Source: Shinisaurus crocodilurus
Taxonomy: Eukaryota; Chordata; Lepidosauria; Squamata; Shinisauridae
Assembly (NCBI GenBank): GCA_021292165.1
Contig: CM037877.1
Coordinates: forward strand, 209,292,715-209,356,714
Length of the DNA: 64,000 bases
Reading direction: 5' to 3'
Each line of letters begins with the position of its first letter. Positions within the stretch are counted from its first letter, which is position 1. Shown piece by piece: positions 21,690-32,257 of this stretch. The translations under genes were made by a program, and so were the position numbers. Below the pieces are notes generated by a model. That model was not told where the DNA came from and made no database searches. It saw only the letters and a list, made by a program, of their open reading frames with translations.

Positions 21690-23865
21690 TGGTTTTATGT
21701 ATATTCCCTCCCTCCCTGTGTTGGTGCACACAACTAGACAGGTTAAATCAACAGGGAAGAAAGCCCTAGAGTATAATGGCTATATCTTTGCAGCAAGGGT
21801 GTCTCTCCTTCTTCTCTCCCAACTCCAGTCCATGGGAATGGGATATCTGGCTACTTTCCCTGGAGTTTGTGAGAGTATTAGGCAAAGGATAAAATGTGAT
21901 TGTGGCACGCTTTATCTGCATCAAAGTCTTATAGCTCCATGTGTCCCTTATTTTTTACATTTTTGATCTGGGAGTTCTAGACCAGATGGGGAGTTTCTTT
22001 GATCTTTTGTAACAAATCCAATATTGGCAGTTCTCTGTATGCATTTCTCCTGCCATCACCAGCAGATGCTGTGAACCAGAGAGATTCCAACTATGTGGAA
22101 TAGCATTGGGGACCATCCAGTGAATGCTGCCAAAGGCTCTGTTTTCCACAGCCAAACTCTATTGATCAAGTGTCGCTGGCTTGGTGGTGACCTTGTTTCA
22201 AACACAGCTGGGTGAGCAAACTTCATGCAGAGTGCTGAATGCAGATGAACTGCAAGGGACTTCATCAATATCTATTACAATATTATCAAGGGTTCACAAA
22301 TGCTTGGACTATAACCTTAAGTCAGCATCATTTCTCCATACAAGTCCCATAGCCCAGAGTTAGAACTTCTGAAATCGCTCTTGAATTATTACAGTGTTGA
22401 TTTCTGTTCTTGGTTTCAGTTTATTGACTTTGCATTTGTCAGGGGGAAGGTCTTGTCCCAGAGTCCTGTTCCTTCTCAGTGTATGAATTGTTCTGTACTG
22501 CTACTTGGGAAATCTATACTTGGAATCTCAGTTTCACATTTTGGCTCCTTTGTATGTCTAGACTGAAGATCATACAGTACATAAGGCATTTTCAGATCAT
22601 TCATAAGGCATTACAAAATTTCTTTCTTTTTCACAATTTCATGGAAAACCCAGAACAGCTCTCTGATAAGCTGTGATTTACTTTGTGCATAGCTGTGGTT
22701 CAGTAGGTGGATCATTTAATATGGGAGACCTAGAAACTATAGGACAGTTCAATGCCCATTGTTACATCATTTAATAATGATATTTCCTCATCTGTTTACT
22801 CAGAATAATAGTTCTTTCAGAGGCTGAATCATCTGTCTTGTTTGCACTTCCAAATGAGTTATCTGAATAATTTGGCATGAGCGCGTGAGCCATAATTTTG
22901 CATGTCATGACATTGCATGTCACAACCTTGTGTGTCACAAGAAAGCTAGTGTGGGCTGAGCAGTGGTATGCCAAATCATGCTTTGTGCCTGTGCTGAAGG
23001 ATCTAGACAATGCGCCATTTACAACATGCACATGGTATAATCTGGCAGAAAAATAGAAAAGTGGTTAGCCTTGTAGGGTGTGGCTGTGTAATCCAGGGTT
23101 AACTCAAGGAGTCGTGTTGTGCTTAGCTAATTTGGTGTTTAGGTTCCATTAAAAGCAGTGGGGTACACGGTTCCATTAATTTGGGATGTATTGCCCTTGC
23201 CAGCAATGTTGCAAATATAATTAGAGGCATCCGAATATGAACCTCTTCATCATTCACCATCCACTCCTGCATGCAACAGGCAGTCACTGCATTAAACATG
23301 GAGTGGAGAAAGCTTTCCTCTTGCTGGACTGGAAACCAATTGCACTGCTTTCAGGAGAACAAATGTGCAGTGTATTCAGACTGCTAACAGCAGCAAATGA
23401 CTAATGCATGTCATTTTTGAGATGCTATCTCTGCATGGACAAGTACACTCTGATCCAGGTTTAAATTGGGTGTGATTTTAGCTGAGACGGCACTAATTTA
23501 TTTTCTCTGCTACTTCAGCGATTCTTGTGCTTTTACCAGAGTGAAATCACCCAGAACCTATTCTCTAAGAACAAGGGGTTAAAAGATTATCTTGGCAGAA
23601 CAGCAGCTGTTTTTTAAAAAAATGCAAGGCCTTGGGCGGCGTTGTACATTTATTGAGTTTACCAATCTTCATATCGTTTTGTTTTGTTCCCCGTGGAAAG
23701 TGTGACTGGTTAAGAAATATGGTCCTTGCATCCTGATGGGGTTGTTGTAGTCACAGAGGCAACCTATCCTAAGGGTCCTCCTTCATAGGCTTCCTACATG
23801 ACCCTGAAGAGGTCTTTTAACTGCCCTGAGGAGGCTTTACATGTTATAAAATGTTGGCACAAAAG
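21690..23865. other. long repeat-poor stretch
   Basis: About 2.2 kb without any repeat family I can name and without a convincing exon. 23100-23620 has balanced composition and no low-complexity sequence. It is the best place in the window to look for a conserved non-coding element, but nothing in the sequence alone demonstrates one. Confidence 0.4.
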
Positions 23866-24379
23866 GAAATTCCATGGAGGAATTAATGTGCAAGGAATTC
23901 ATGCGTGGCTGCTCTTCCCAATGGCACCTGAGTCTCTTTGCGCAGCACCCAGTGCCAGAATGGAAATGCTGGACGAAGCCAGGGAGTCAGCTGGCACTGG
24001 GCAGGATGCCCGCTCAGCGCTGCTGGGTGAGTCACTTGACTTCATGCAGTGCCTGGTGTCTCCATAGGTACACTGGGCACGCACAAAGCCGGAGTCTCAG
24101 ACAGCACGAGGAGGAGTCAGGAGTGGTAGGAGTGCTGCTCCTCCCTCCCAGTACCAGCCCAGTCCCTTCCTCCATGCTGAGAGAGGCATGGAACTCTGTG
24201 CCTCTCTCAACATGGAGAAAGGCTGGAATGGGTGGGGCAATGATGACAGAGGGCGGGGCCATACTCACTGACATCATCTGGCCTGCAGAGGGCCTGGTGC
24301 AGGCCAATCTCCCCCCCCCCCAAACTGTTTTGCTCCCCTGGTGTACATGGTTCTCACTCCCCACCCACCTGCATTTTAT
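23866..24379. other. unassigned GC-richer sequence
   Basis: ORFs on both strands overlap here, but none shows domain-like composition. The short inverted pair GAGAGAGGCATGGAACTC and GAGGCACAGAG-like words may reflect a degraded palindromic repeat. Confidence 0.3.
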
Positions 24380-24516
24380 CCTCACACCAACCCTGGTTAG
24401 CCTGTGAGATTGTGACTGGCCCAAGGCCACCAGTGATGTTTATGTCTGAGTGGGGGTTTGAAGCTGAGTCTCCTGAATCCAGCACTCTAATCACTGCACC
24501 ACACTGGCTCTGCACT
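24380..24516 (-). mobile_element. old tRNA-derived SINE, tailless
   Basis: The complement of the Sauria-type head and body is recognisable: GAGCCAGTGTGGTGCAGTG at the right end, and GTGACTGGCCCAAGGCC and ATCCTCACACCAACCCTG (the body in inverse). Divergence is much higher than in the plus-strand copies and the Bov-B tail is absent. Confidence 0.6.
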
Positions 24517-24912
24517 GCACCTCTAAGGAATTTTTTTTTTGTTGGGTCCAGGACTAATTTAGATGGGGAGGGGGATTTAGAATGGAGAAATGGTGCAGGG
24601 TGGGGGAAGAGTGATAGCCCCATCCTCCAGCATCGCTGCCCTGATAAATTTAGAGCGTCTCCCACCACATCCCATCCCCATGTCTGCAGTTGGGTAAACA
24701 TTAAGTGCTAGGAAATCTAACCATGGATCTCCCATGCCTCATCCGGTTTGGCCCTGCTACCCTGCTCAGTTTCAGCTGGCTCCTCTAATATCAGGCAATG
24801 GAAATGTTCTTACTTCATGGTGGCAAAATGTGCTGACAGATTTACCAGGGGAGTTCAGCAACAGATCCAAGAAGCATGACCCAATCTCAGTAGAGTTTGT
24901 TAACATCGCTGT

Positions 24913-24936
24913 GAATTAATTAATTAATTAATTAAT
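24913..24936. repeat. (TTAA)n/(ATTA)n short tandem repeat
   Basis: GAATTAATTAATTAATTAAT, six tetranucleotide units. Confidence 0.9.
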
Positions 24937-25021
24937 TGAAGCTAAACACATTTACATCCCATTGGTTTTGGTCAGTAAGATAAGAACATGCTTAACTTTC
25001 TCCAGTTGAAATCCATGGAAG

Positions 25022-25127
25022 TTAAGGCTGCAGTCCTCCTATACACACTTAACGTGAAAGCAAGTGCCATTGAACTCAATGGGGCTTACTTCGGAGTAGA
25101 TATTATAGAATTGCAGTGTTAAAGTGC
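25022..25127. repeat. short MITE-like repeat
   Basis: GGCTGCAGTCCTCCTATAC, CCATTGAACTCAATGGGG, GCTTACTTCGGAGTAGA and GAATTGCAGTGTTAA follow in order. It is a palindromic unit of the widespread short element whose complete form starts with a GCAATCCTATGCA-like word. Confidence 0.6.
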
Positions 25128-25845
25128 TTAAATACAGGGTTGTGTCCATTTTGTCCCACAATTTTCCTTGTGGGGCAACAGGGGTGTTGGTAGGCAATGA
25201 AAAGATTTGGGGCCCAGGCCAATGGGACACACATCTGTATAAAAGTTGCATATGCTAATCTATATCAATCAGACAAATTTAGAAACCATCACTAGGATTT
25301 ATTTAAATCTCACAGAAGGCAAAACCAGCCCATTAATTTCCCATCCAAATTACCCCAAACACCAAGTTTTACACTAATTGAGGCTTTTTTCTGAAGCTTA
25401 ACTGCCAGGTGGAGGATGGTTTGGGGGGTCACAATGCACAGGGAGGTGACAGTTAACCCTTTCTTCCCAAATTGTGATGCCCCTGAAAATCCTCCCCCTG
25501 AATGGCAATTTAGCTTAGGAAAAAACCTTCCAATAGCACCAATGGAAGTGTTTTTCCTTAGCTTTATTGCCATGAATGGGGGGGGGGAATGTTCTGGGGG
25601 GTGTTGCAGCACATGGGGAGTGGAGGGTCATCTCTTCCCTCCTCAGCTGTGATCCCCCCCCAAAATCCCCACCACCACCCCCACATGCTCAGAATAGACA
25701 CTCAGAAATAGATCCAGGCCCTGGAAAATAGATTTGGGCCCAGGGCCCCATGGGCCCAGGACTAGCAATGCCTAGTATTTTAACTTGATTTTAACAATCA
25801 AGTTAAAATACAGAAATTAAAAGTAACTGAAAATATATTCAAGAT
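25128..25845. other. unassigned sequence
   Basis: Fragments such as AAAGTTGCATATGCTAATC near 25245 resemble the interior of the TA-MITEs. G-runs lie near 25580. No gene. Confidence 0.35.
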
Positions 25846-25849
25846 ATAT

Positions 25850-26096
25850 GAGAGCCAGCGTTGCGTAGCGGTTAGAGTGTTGGACTGGGACTCGGGAGAT
25901 CCGGGTTCTAGTCCCCGCTCAGCCATGAAACTCACTGGGTGACTTTGGGCCAGTCACTGCCTCTCAGCCTAACCTACCTCACAGGGTTGTTGTGAGGATA
26001 AAAGGGAGAGGAAGGGAATTATGTAAGCCACTTTGGATTACTTGCAGGAAAAAAGGTGGGATATAAATATAATAAATATAATAAATAAATAAATAT
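25850..26096 (+). mobile_element. Sauria-type SINE, near full length
   Basis: GAGAGCCAGCGTTGCGTAGC opens the tRNA-like head, GGTTCTAGTCCCCGCTCAGC is the B-box region, then the CACTGGGTGACTTTGGGCC body, and a tail of AAAAAAGGTGGGATATAAAT with (AATA)n. It agrees closely with the copies at 45639 and 62330. Confidence 0.92.
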
Positions 26097-27120
26097 TCTG
26101 TGAGCTCAGAAGGTTCAAGCCAAAACACCAACTTTGGTTCTTTACCGCTTTGGAAAGATCAGATATGCTGTAGGGCTTAACCAGTGACTTGGCCCTGTCC
26201 CAAAGAATCATGAGCCCAGAAAAACCATTTCTGATGTTGCAAATGTAACGTTGTTAGATTGATTCACTGACAGGATTCAAAATTAGATTGTGGTCCTTCC
26301 TCTGGACCAGTCTGGCATGCCCGATGTTTCTAGCACAAATTCTATTTAACTGCTTGCTGAGAGCTGGGACATGATTCAAGTAGTGCATAAGTCCCTTAAA
26401 TAACAGCGAATTCCACCTGAGAAGGACGGGAGGGATGTTATTTATACACAGAGTGACATAGCCCCGCTTTTCTTTATCCTTTCTCTCACAGACATGCATT
26501 TTCCAGGGAATTCTGGCTGTCCCAAATGCAAGCCAAGGCAGGCCAAGACAAATGAATTCAGAAGCTTTTAAACCATCCCAAAGACGATCTCATTGCTATT
26601 CACATGCAGAAATCTTTTAATGTTTTTTTTTATTATTATTGATTTAATGAAATAAGAAGTAGTGACAGGGTTGGAGGGAGAGGATAATAAATAGAAACGG
26701 CTGCAAAAAGTCCTATCGCAGCTCAAGCAAGGCCTAATCTTCCCTCCCTCTCCCCTGTGAAAAATAAACCGAATCACCTACTGGCAGCACCAAGTAAATG
26801 ACTGCAGGCCTGTCACTTGTGTAGGACAGAGCCATAACTCACATGTGCCCTGCACACTCTTGAATTATGGTCACCTTCATGCCCCTGGCAGAGCTGCCAT
26901 TACCCCTGGCATTCAGGGCTCCCAGTGTGGTTGGTTTTAAGCAAGGGTCAATAAGCCTCCCTCCCTTGGCAATGATGCTGAGAAAAATGGGTTGTGTAAA
27001 ATCCTGTCAGGCCAGCTCTGCCCGTGCTTAAAAACTTACTTCAATCAATCTTAGTAAACACATTGTAAAGGGGCTGCTGTGCTCGCTTCTCTTCCCCTTC
27101 CACTTGTTTTCTCTTTGGAC
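26097..27120. other. repeat-poor stretch
   Basis: About 1 kb of unique-looking sequence without exon signals. 26255-26560 is of even composition and might be conserved non-coding sequence. This is unproven. Confidence 0.35.
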
Positions 27121-27463
27121 CAGGGCTGGCATCAAGGGTAGGTATGGACAGGCCCACACCCCAGTAGGAGCCCACTGACAAGAGCCCTCTGGACTTGCTC
27201 CTCCTCTTCACCATTACAACTTGCTTGTTCACCTGCCTTTGCTCTGGGCTCTGGCCCAGATGATGGTGGTGGTGAGAAGGAGCAGAGGTTGATGCCACTG
27301 CCTGCTTACTCACTAGCTTTCTGCCTACCAAACAAGGAAGTGGGAGCAGAGGAGGAGCAAGAGCAACTGGTCACAATGGAGTTGAGGTGGTAGACTTGCT
27401 GAGGAAGGGGCCCCATTGAGGGTGTCTGGCCCGTGGGCCCCCAAAAACCTAGAGCTGGCACTG
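27121..27463. mobile_element. hAT MITE (CAGGGCTGGCATCAAGG family)
   Basis: Termini CAGGGCTGGCATCAAGG and CCTAGAGCTGGCACTG. The flanks CTTTGGAC (27113-27120) and CTTTGGAT (27464-27471) match at 7 of 8. In inverse orientation it matches the copy at 33676, including GGTGGTGGTGAGAAGGAGC and CTTGCTCCTCCTCTTC. Confidence 0.85.
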
Positions 27464-27904
27464 CTTTGGATGCTTGCTTCCTAGATTCTTCACACATCTA
27501 CTTCTACTCAGCATCAGCTTCAGAATGTCTCCTTAATAGTCTAGTCAAAAACTCAGCAGAGTTGGAACTGTAGATTTAACAAGAGCTTTGGGGAAAGCTG
27601 TATGAACTCATAACAGCCACAAGCAGAGTGCCTCTGTAGTTATGTTGGTAGGGCATTCATTGGCTGCACCTCATTGCGTAACAAGGAGCCAGTGGGAAAC
27701 TATGGCCGAACCATAGAGCCACGCCCTCCAGCTTTGGGATACACAAATGCAAGGGTGTGTGTGTGTGGCAATGTTAGCACTCTCATGGGACCATCCTCAC
27801 TTATAACAGGTTCCCACTTGAACCAGGTCACATGCTAGCTTTGGTTTTCTATCTACATGATTCTTTTGAAACTATTAATCTAAGAATGGAGCTTATTGTA
27901 GAAT

Positions 27905-28690
27905 AACCCATACTTATTTATTTATCTATTTATTTGGAATATCTATATACCATTCTTCATCAGATTAGATTCCAGGGCCGTTTACAGAAATAAAAAACTA
28001 TAACTAGATAAAAATACAAAACAGCAGAAACAAGAAAAACCAACAATACTTCAAATGGAGAGGGGGGAATTGTTTTAAATGGGAGCCTAAAAGCCAACAA
28101 TCTTAGCCTCCTTGGGAAGGGTATTCCACAGTTGGGGCATCACTGCTGAAAAAAACCCTCTCTCTGAGTTCTCATCTCAGATGGGAGAGGGACTAAGAGG
28201 AGGGACATGGTAGATGACCTTAGGGTGCAATTCTATGCATGTTTCAACAGAAAAAAAGTCCTACGACTCCCAGCATTTCGCAGTTGTAGGACCTTATAGG
28301 ATTGCACCCTAAACAGACCTTAAAAAAACTAAAATTCTTAACTTTTAACCCTTGGCATCCTGGCTGTTTGTGACAAGAAGATTTTTTAAGACCATTGACC
28401 TGCTTCGCATGATGCAACAGCCCACAGTGGGCTGTCACCCTTGTTCGTTTCAGGGTGGCTTGTCATAAGTCTGAACCTGGCACAGTTTCCTCAGCATGCT
28501 GGCTGGGGAATGCTGGGATTTGTAGGACTTATTTCTGTCTAAATATGCATAGGATTGTGCCCTTAGTGTTGGGGTAGGATGGCACAGGAAAAGGCACTCC
28601 ATCAAGAACATGGGTTCCAAGCAGTTCAGGGCAGCTTTAAAGGTGAGCACCAGCACTTTGAATTGGGTTAAGAAGTGAATAGGCAGCCAG
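27905..28690 (-). mobile_element. L2 LINE 3' region interrupted by Harbinger-like MITE
   Basis: The plus strand starts with the AT-rich tail. GGGTATTCCACAGTTGGGGC near 28120 is the complement of the L2 C-terminal LWN block. 28610-28670 read on the minus strand gives NWLPIHF--QFKVLVLTFKA, the L2 segment before the C-terminus. The inserted MITE at 28223-28562 separates these parts. Frames are broken. Confidence 0.75.
28223..28562. mobile_element. Harbinger-like MITE with TTA target duplication
   Basis: The left end GGGTGCAATTCTATGCATG is the complement-like partner of the right end ATATGCATAGGATTGTGCCC. TTA precedes (28220-28222) and follows (28563-28565). The L2 flanks join smoothly around a single TTA when it is removed. 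A 3-bp TWA duplication and GGG start fit PIF/Harbinger. An inner GGATTGCACCC-TAA at about 28305 forms a second, shorter inverted pair with the left end. No transposase. Confidence 0.7.
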
Positions 28691-28759
28691 TTATTGTCAT
28701 CAGCTTATAAGTGCTTTCATAATGACAGCTCAGAGACACTTTGGGGTACTGCTTGATTA

Positions 28760-29095
28760 AGATGGAAACTGCAGCTGGTACAAAATGCTCAAGTGATGTC
28801 TGCCAAGCCCCATCATTACAGGCCTTCAAGCGGACAGCCTTAAACATTTATTTACTTTTGCTTGTAATAGAGTCTGAACTTTATTGCGCATCATCATGTA
28901 TATGGTATTACCTGATTTTAAACATTGATGTCATTTGCCAGATGGGCGATTAATAAATGTAAATAATAAAATAAATAAATTATTGTTTTATTGTTCATTT
29001 TATTATTGTGTTTTGTGGTTTTAAATTCTGTAAGTGACCCCATGAAGGTTTCCCCTAGAAGGCAGGTTCTAAATCTTTTAAATAAATAAATATCC
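28760..29095 (+). mobile_element. L2-type LINE 3' tail, degraded
   Basis: GCAGCTGGTACAAAATGC resembles the L2 LQLVQNA block. Further on, TGGTTTTAAATTCTGTAAG, AGAAGGCAGGTTC and AAATAAATAAAT form the L2 tail. Most of the body between is lost. Confidence 0.5.
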
Positions 29096-29780
29096 ATCTC
29101 CTGTTTATGCATTAGCCCTGAACTCAGTACATGAGACAAGTAAAAAGGATGGGGCTGCATGACAGCCCCACCTGTGCCCGTGTTGACTGGGGAAGTCCAC
29201 AGGGGGCCTCAACTGACAAGAAGCCTCCACACAAACAGAACCCTGCCTCATCAGAGTTTCCAATCATGCAAAGGATTCTACTTTTCAAGTGAATACAAGT
29301 AGAACCCCCCTGCAGACCTCTCAACACAGGAAGGTCAGGGACTTAGAGGGTAGGGCTGGCACACATGCAGATGTTAGGGTGGGACCAATGCATGGGGCCC
29401 CATCTCTCTCTCTTCCCCATATTTATGTATCTTATTCAGGCATAATGCCTTAGGGCTAGACATGTCACTATTATAGGTTTCCAGACAACTCTGGAGGATG
29501 GATGCTTAGACTTTAATAGTCACACTATTGATGATCTGGTTTGCCTCTGGAATGAGAGGGTGATCATGGCTACTGACAGTGGCTTCTAGGCATCCTGTCT
29601 CCCTGCTATGTCAATAGATCACCGAGGATTGAGGAGCAGTTGGTAAGATGGCTAAAGCAAAGGTGGGTGAACATTTGTGCTGAAGCTGAACATGTCACTG
29701 AGTGCATTTGAAGAATTTTGCCATGGCAGTGATGGTGGCAAAGAAAAGCCTTCTTCTCAGCCACAGCGGCATCAAACTGT
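29096..29780. other. unassigned sequence
   Basis: No gene or clear repeat. Confidence 0.35.
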
Positions 29781-29882
29781 GTATTTTTATTTTATTTTAT
29801 TTATTATATTTATACCCCGCCTTTTTTCCTGCAAGGAACCCAAGGCAGCTTACATAATCCTCCTCCTCCTCCTCTCCATTTG
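29781..29882 (-). mobile_element. 5'-truncated Sauria SINE tail
   Basis: Complement of (AATAAA)n, GGCGGGGTATAAATATAAT, CCTTGCAGGAAAAAAGG and ATGTAAGCTGCCTTGGGT. It ends abruptly inside the GGAGAGGAGGAGG stretch, as expected for incomplete reverse transcription. Confidence 0.8.
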
Positions 29883-30504
29883 CTGTACTGATATAATAGT
29901 ATAATAGATGAGTTATTAAATGGATGATAAATAGGATATTACACCCATATGTAGACAGCACATAGAGAGAGAACCATTTACAGTCCACTATGATGTATTT
30001 GCTTGACACTTCACAGATGAAATTGCTTGCATTTAGTCGGACCTGGTCATCACGGATGAAGCAGTGTCCAAAACAGAGGTATCATTGGTTTGTATCAGTT
30101 CTTTGGATCAATTTCTGCTGTTTTCATCCCATTTGGGGATATACATGGAAATGAAGAAAAGTTTCTATTTCTAGTACATTTTGATGTGATTAAAAAACCC
30201 CATGTAAGTTAACAGTACAATTCAAACCACCTTTCCCCCTCCCATATTCATCCCCCAAGCTCACTCATCCTCTTGTATAATTCATGACAACTGCTCCCTT
30301 CAATATCAGATTATCATCCCAAATCTTAAATTCCTTACATCACAGCCACATCCTGGTTCCCGTAACGCCTCATTTTTGCAGCTATGCAGCAGCAAACCTT
30401 ATTTAAACTAATATAGGCATATGAGAATATTTAGAAAATGGTACCTCTCTTGCACAGCACATTATAATTAAGATGACTTAAATTGCAGCTTCTCAAAATA
30501 AGGA
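29883..30504. other. unassigned sequence
   Basis: No assignment. Confidence 0.3.
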
Positions 30505-30645
30505 TGCTGGCTCAGCTTGTCTGAGCGTGGAAAGCTAAGCAGGGTCAGGCCTGGTTATTACTTGGATGGGAGACCCCTCCTCTAGTTTCCTGCATTGAGC
30601 AGGGGGTTGGACTCGATGGCCCTTCCAACTCTATGATCTATGAAT
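30505..30645 (+). mobile_element. 5S rRNA-derived SINE with CR1 tail, copy A
   Basis: The first about 70 bp follow vertebrate 5S rRNA from its middle to near its end: GGAAAGCTAAGCAGGGTCAG (A-box/intermediate region), then CTGGTTATTACTTGGATGGG (C-box region), then AGACC. At about 30580 it switches to CR1 3' tail sequence, TGCATTGAGCAGGGGGTTGG, ACTCGATGG and CTCTATGATCTATGA. Copy B at 59091 has the same junction, so this is a family and not a chance fusion. The retained 5S internal promoter would allow Pol III transcription. The CR1 tail would be the template recognised by CR1 reverse transcriptase. Both roles are inferred. Confidence 0.85.
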
Positions 30646-30729
30646 ACGCTGTCCCCTATTGTCCTTCTCTATACTCTATACCAGAACCAGAACTGACTGG
30701 ACTGGCTTGTTAGATCTACTCTGTTCTTT

Positions 30730-30822
30730 ACTAGAACCCCAAGATCTGCCAACCAGAGCCACGTGCAAAAGATTGTATATCTTTTGCACATGGCTCTGGT
30801 TGGCAGATCTTGGGGTTCTAGT
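30730..30822. repeat. 93-bp near-perfect hairpin
   Basis: Two 44-bp arms starting ACTAGAACCCCAAGATC and ending GATCTTGGGGTTCTAGT pair with one mismatch (CACGTG against CACATG) around a 5-nt loop (TGTAT, 30774-30778). It could be a recent minimal palindromic MITE, a foldback replication event, or a hairpin RNA source. No second copy was noticed in the window. Confidence 0.85.
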
Positions 30823-30929
30823 GGTACCTCAGAATTAAAGGACAGGATGGCTCTGAGCCTAGATTCTGAGCCTAGGAATTTATTTTCATTGGCAGAACTG
30901 AACTGAGCTCGCAGTGCTTTCACACAAGT

Positions 30930-31057
30930 CATAAGAGCCATGTTGGATTAGACCAAGGATCCATCTAGTCCAGCATTCTATTCAAACAGTGTCCAACCAG
31001 CTGCCTGTGGGAAACCCACAAGTAGGACATGAGTGTAATAGCACCATCCCGCTCATG
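30930..31057 (-). mobile_element. CR1-B 3' UTR, part 1 (split copy)
   Basis: AGAGCCATGTTGGATTAGAC, TCTAGTCCAGCATTC and CTGTGGGAAACCCACAAG match the CR1-B tail in inverse. It stops at ATCCCGCTCATG and resumes at 31700 after the insertion. Confidence 0.8.
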
Positions 31058-31696
31058 TGCGACCACACGGGCCCTTTACACTTTAGGACCAGGCGCATAA
31101 ACCCTTCTCAGGCCAAGCATCAACACTTAAAAAACCTGAGTGGAGGGTCAAATGAAACCTTTCCCCTACTAATGAGGGAAAAGATTAATTCTGGTTATTA
31201 AGGATCTATTTTTTAAATTTATGATGCTGTGGGTACAAAGGTGTGTGTGTAGATTTAAAAGTAAAGCAGGTTAATAACGCCAAGCTGACACATAGGATTT
31301 GGGTAGCAAACAAAATAAAAATAAGTTTATTTTAATTATCAAAATCTTAGTTCCAGAAAATAAACCTGCCTACACCAAACACTTTATAATTAACCTAAGT
31401 CCCTATAACTCCAAATACTCTCACTCCTGATTCCTCTTAAAACTCCTGACAAGACACGAATAATCTAACTAACCTAACTCCCAAACTCTCTAACACTCCT
31501 AACACACTACAACCAACACTCTACTCACTCAACTCCTTAACTAAACTCTGACATCACTCAACCACTCCTTATATACTCCTTCCCCCACCCTTTCTAAGAC
31601 ATCACAAACCACACCCACTCAGTTCAACATTCTATACCCACTAAATATACTAAAGCAGACATACACCAGGGAACTGAATTGTGGGGTTATGCCACA
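31058..31696 (-). mobile_element. TG...CA-bounded insertion, LTR-like, in CR1 UTR
   Basis: A 639-bp block begins TGCGACCACACGGG and ends GTTATGCCACA. On the minus strand it has a TATA-like GGAGTATATAAGGAG about 110 bp from its start and AAAATAAACTTATT as a polyadenylation-type signal further on, in the order expected for an LTR, and TG...CA ends. It lacks coding sequence. The target is unusual: ATCCCGCTCATG (12 bp) is present at 31046-31057 and again at 31700-31711, with an extra TAT before the second copy. LTR elements normally duplicate 4-6 bp, so the class is uncertain. Confidence 0.5.
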
Positions 31697-31699
31697 TAT

Positions 31700-31815
31700 A
31701 TCCCGCTCATGCTCCCCAGCAACTGGTACACAGAGGCATATTGTTTCCAACACCGGAAGCAACATATAATCCATCAAAACTAGTGGCCATTAATAGCTTT
31801 ATCCTCCATTTCCGG
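31700..31815 (-). mobile_element. CR1-B 3' UTR, part 2 (split copy)
   Basis: Resumes the CR1 UTR with GCTCCCCAGCAACTGG and continues to TTAATAGCTTTATCCTCC, the start of the coding end in inverse orientation. Confidence 0.8.
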
Positions 31816-31901
31816 TTACCCCAAGCTTTCTAATTTAGGTGGGAAAGGTCATTTGATTGTTGCTGTTGTTAAACAACTGGGAGTCAGAAACCCTTGCCAA
31901 T

Positions 31902-32055
31902 CAGGGCCGGTGCTACCATTAGGCCAACTAGGCAGCTGCCTAGGGCGCAGGGCTATAGGGGGCGCCAGAAATAGGGAGGGAGGGCTCAAGTGGGAAGGGG
32001 GGGTGCTAAATATCTGATCTTGCCTAGGGCACCAAACTGCTTTGCACCGGCCCTG
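31902..32055. mobile_element. hAT MITE (CAGGGCCGGTGC family)
   Basis: CAGGGCCGGTGCTACCATTA to TTGCACCGGCCCTG. TTGCCAAT flanks exactly on both sides (31894-31901 and 32056-32063). 154 bp. Confidence 0.95.
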
Positions 32056-32130
32056 TTGCCAATCTATAGCAAATCAACCAAAGATCTGCCTTCCTCCCAC
32101 CCCTGCCCTATACATTCAATAGAAAATTTG

Positions 32131-32143
32131 AAGGCTGCAATCC

Positions 32144-32184
<41 letters not shown>

Positions 32185-32257
32185 TCACTGGAGAGTAAGC
32201 CCATGCACACAGTTCAAATTACTTCTCAGCAACCATGCAAAGGATTGGACTGTAGTT
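32131..32257. repeat. short MITE-like repeat with expanded (CA)n
   Basis: AGGCTGCAATCCTATACACA, then about 20 CA units (32142-32180), then GAGAGTAAGCCCATGCACA and GCAAAGGATTGGACTG. The microsatellite expanded inside the element from its own CACAC word. Confidence 0.65.

Noticed and set aside
23874..24407. 177-codon ORF as a host exon
   Set aside because: Opposite-strand ORFs overlap it, its composition is not protein-like, no flanking splice pattern is convincing, and its end runs into an old SINE.
30505..30580. Possible functional 5S rRNA gene
   Set aside because: The 5' part is missing and the sequence continues into a CR1 tail in place of a normal 5S end and T-run terminator. Copy B has the same structure.
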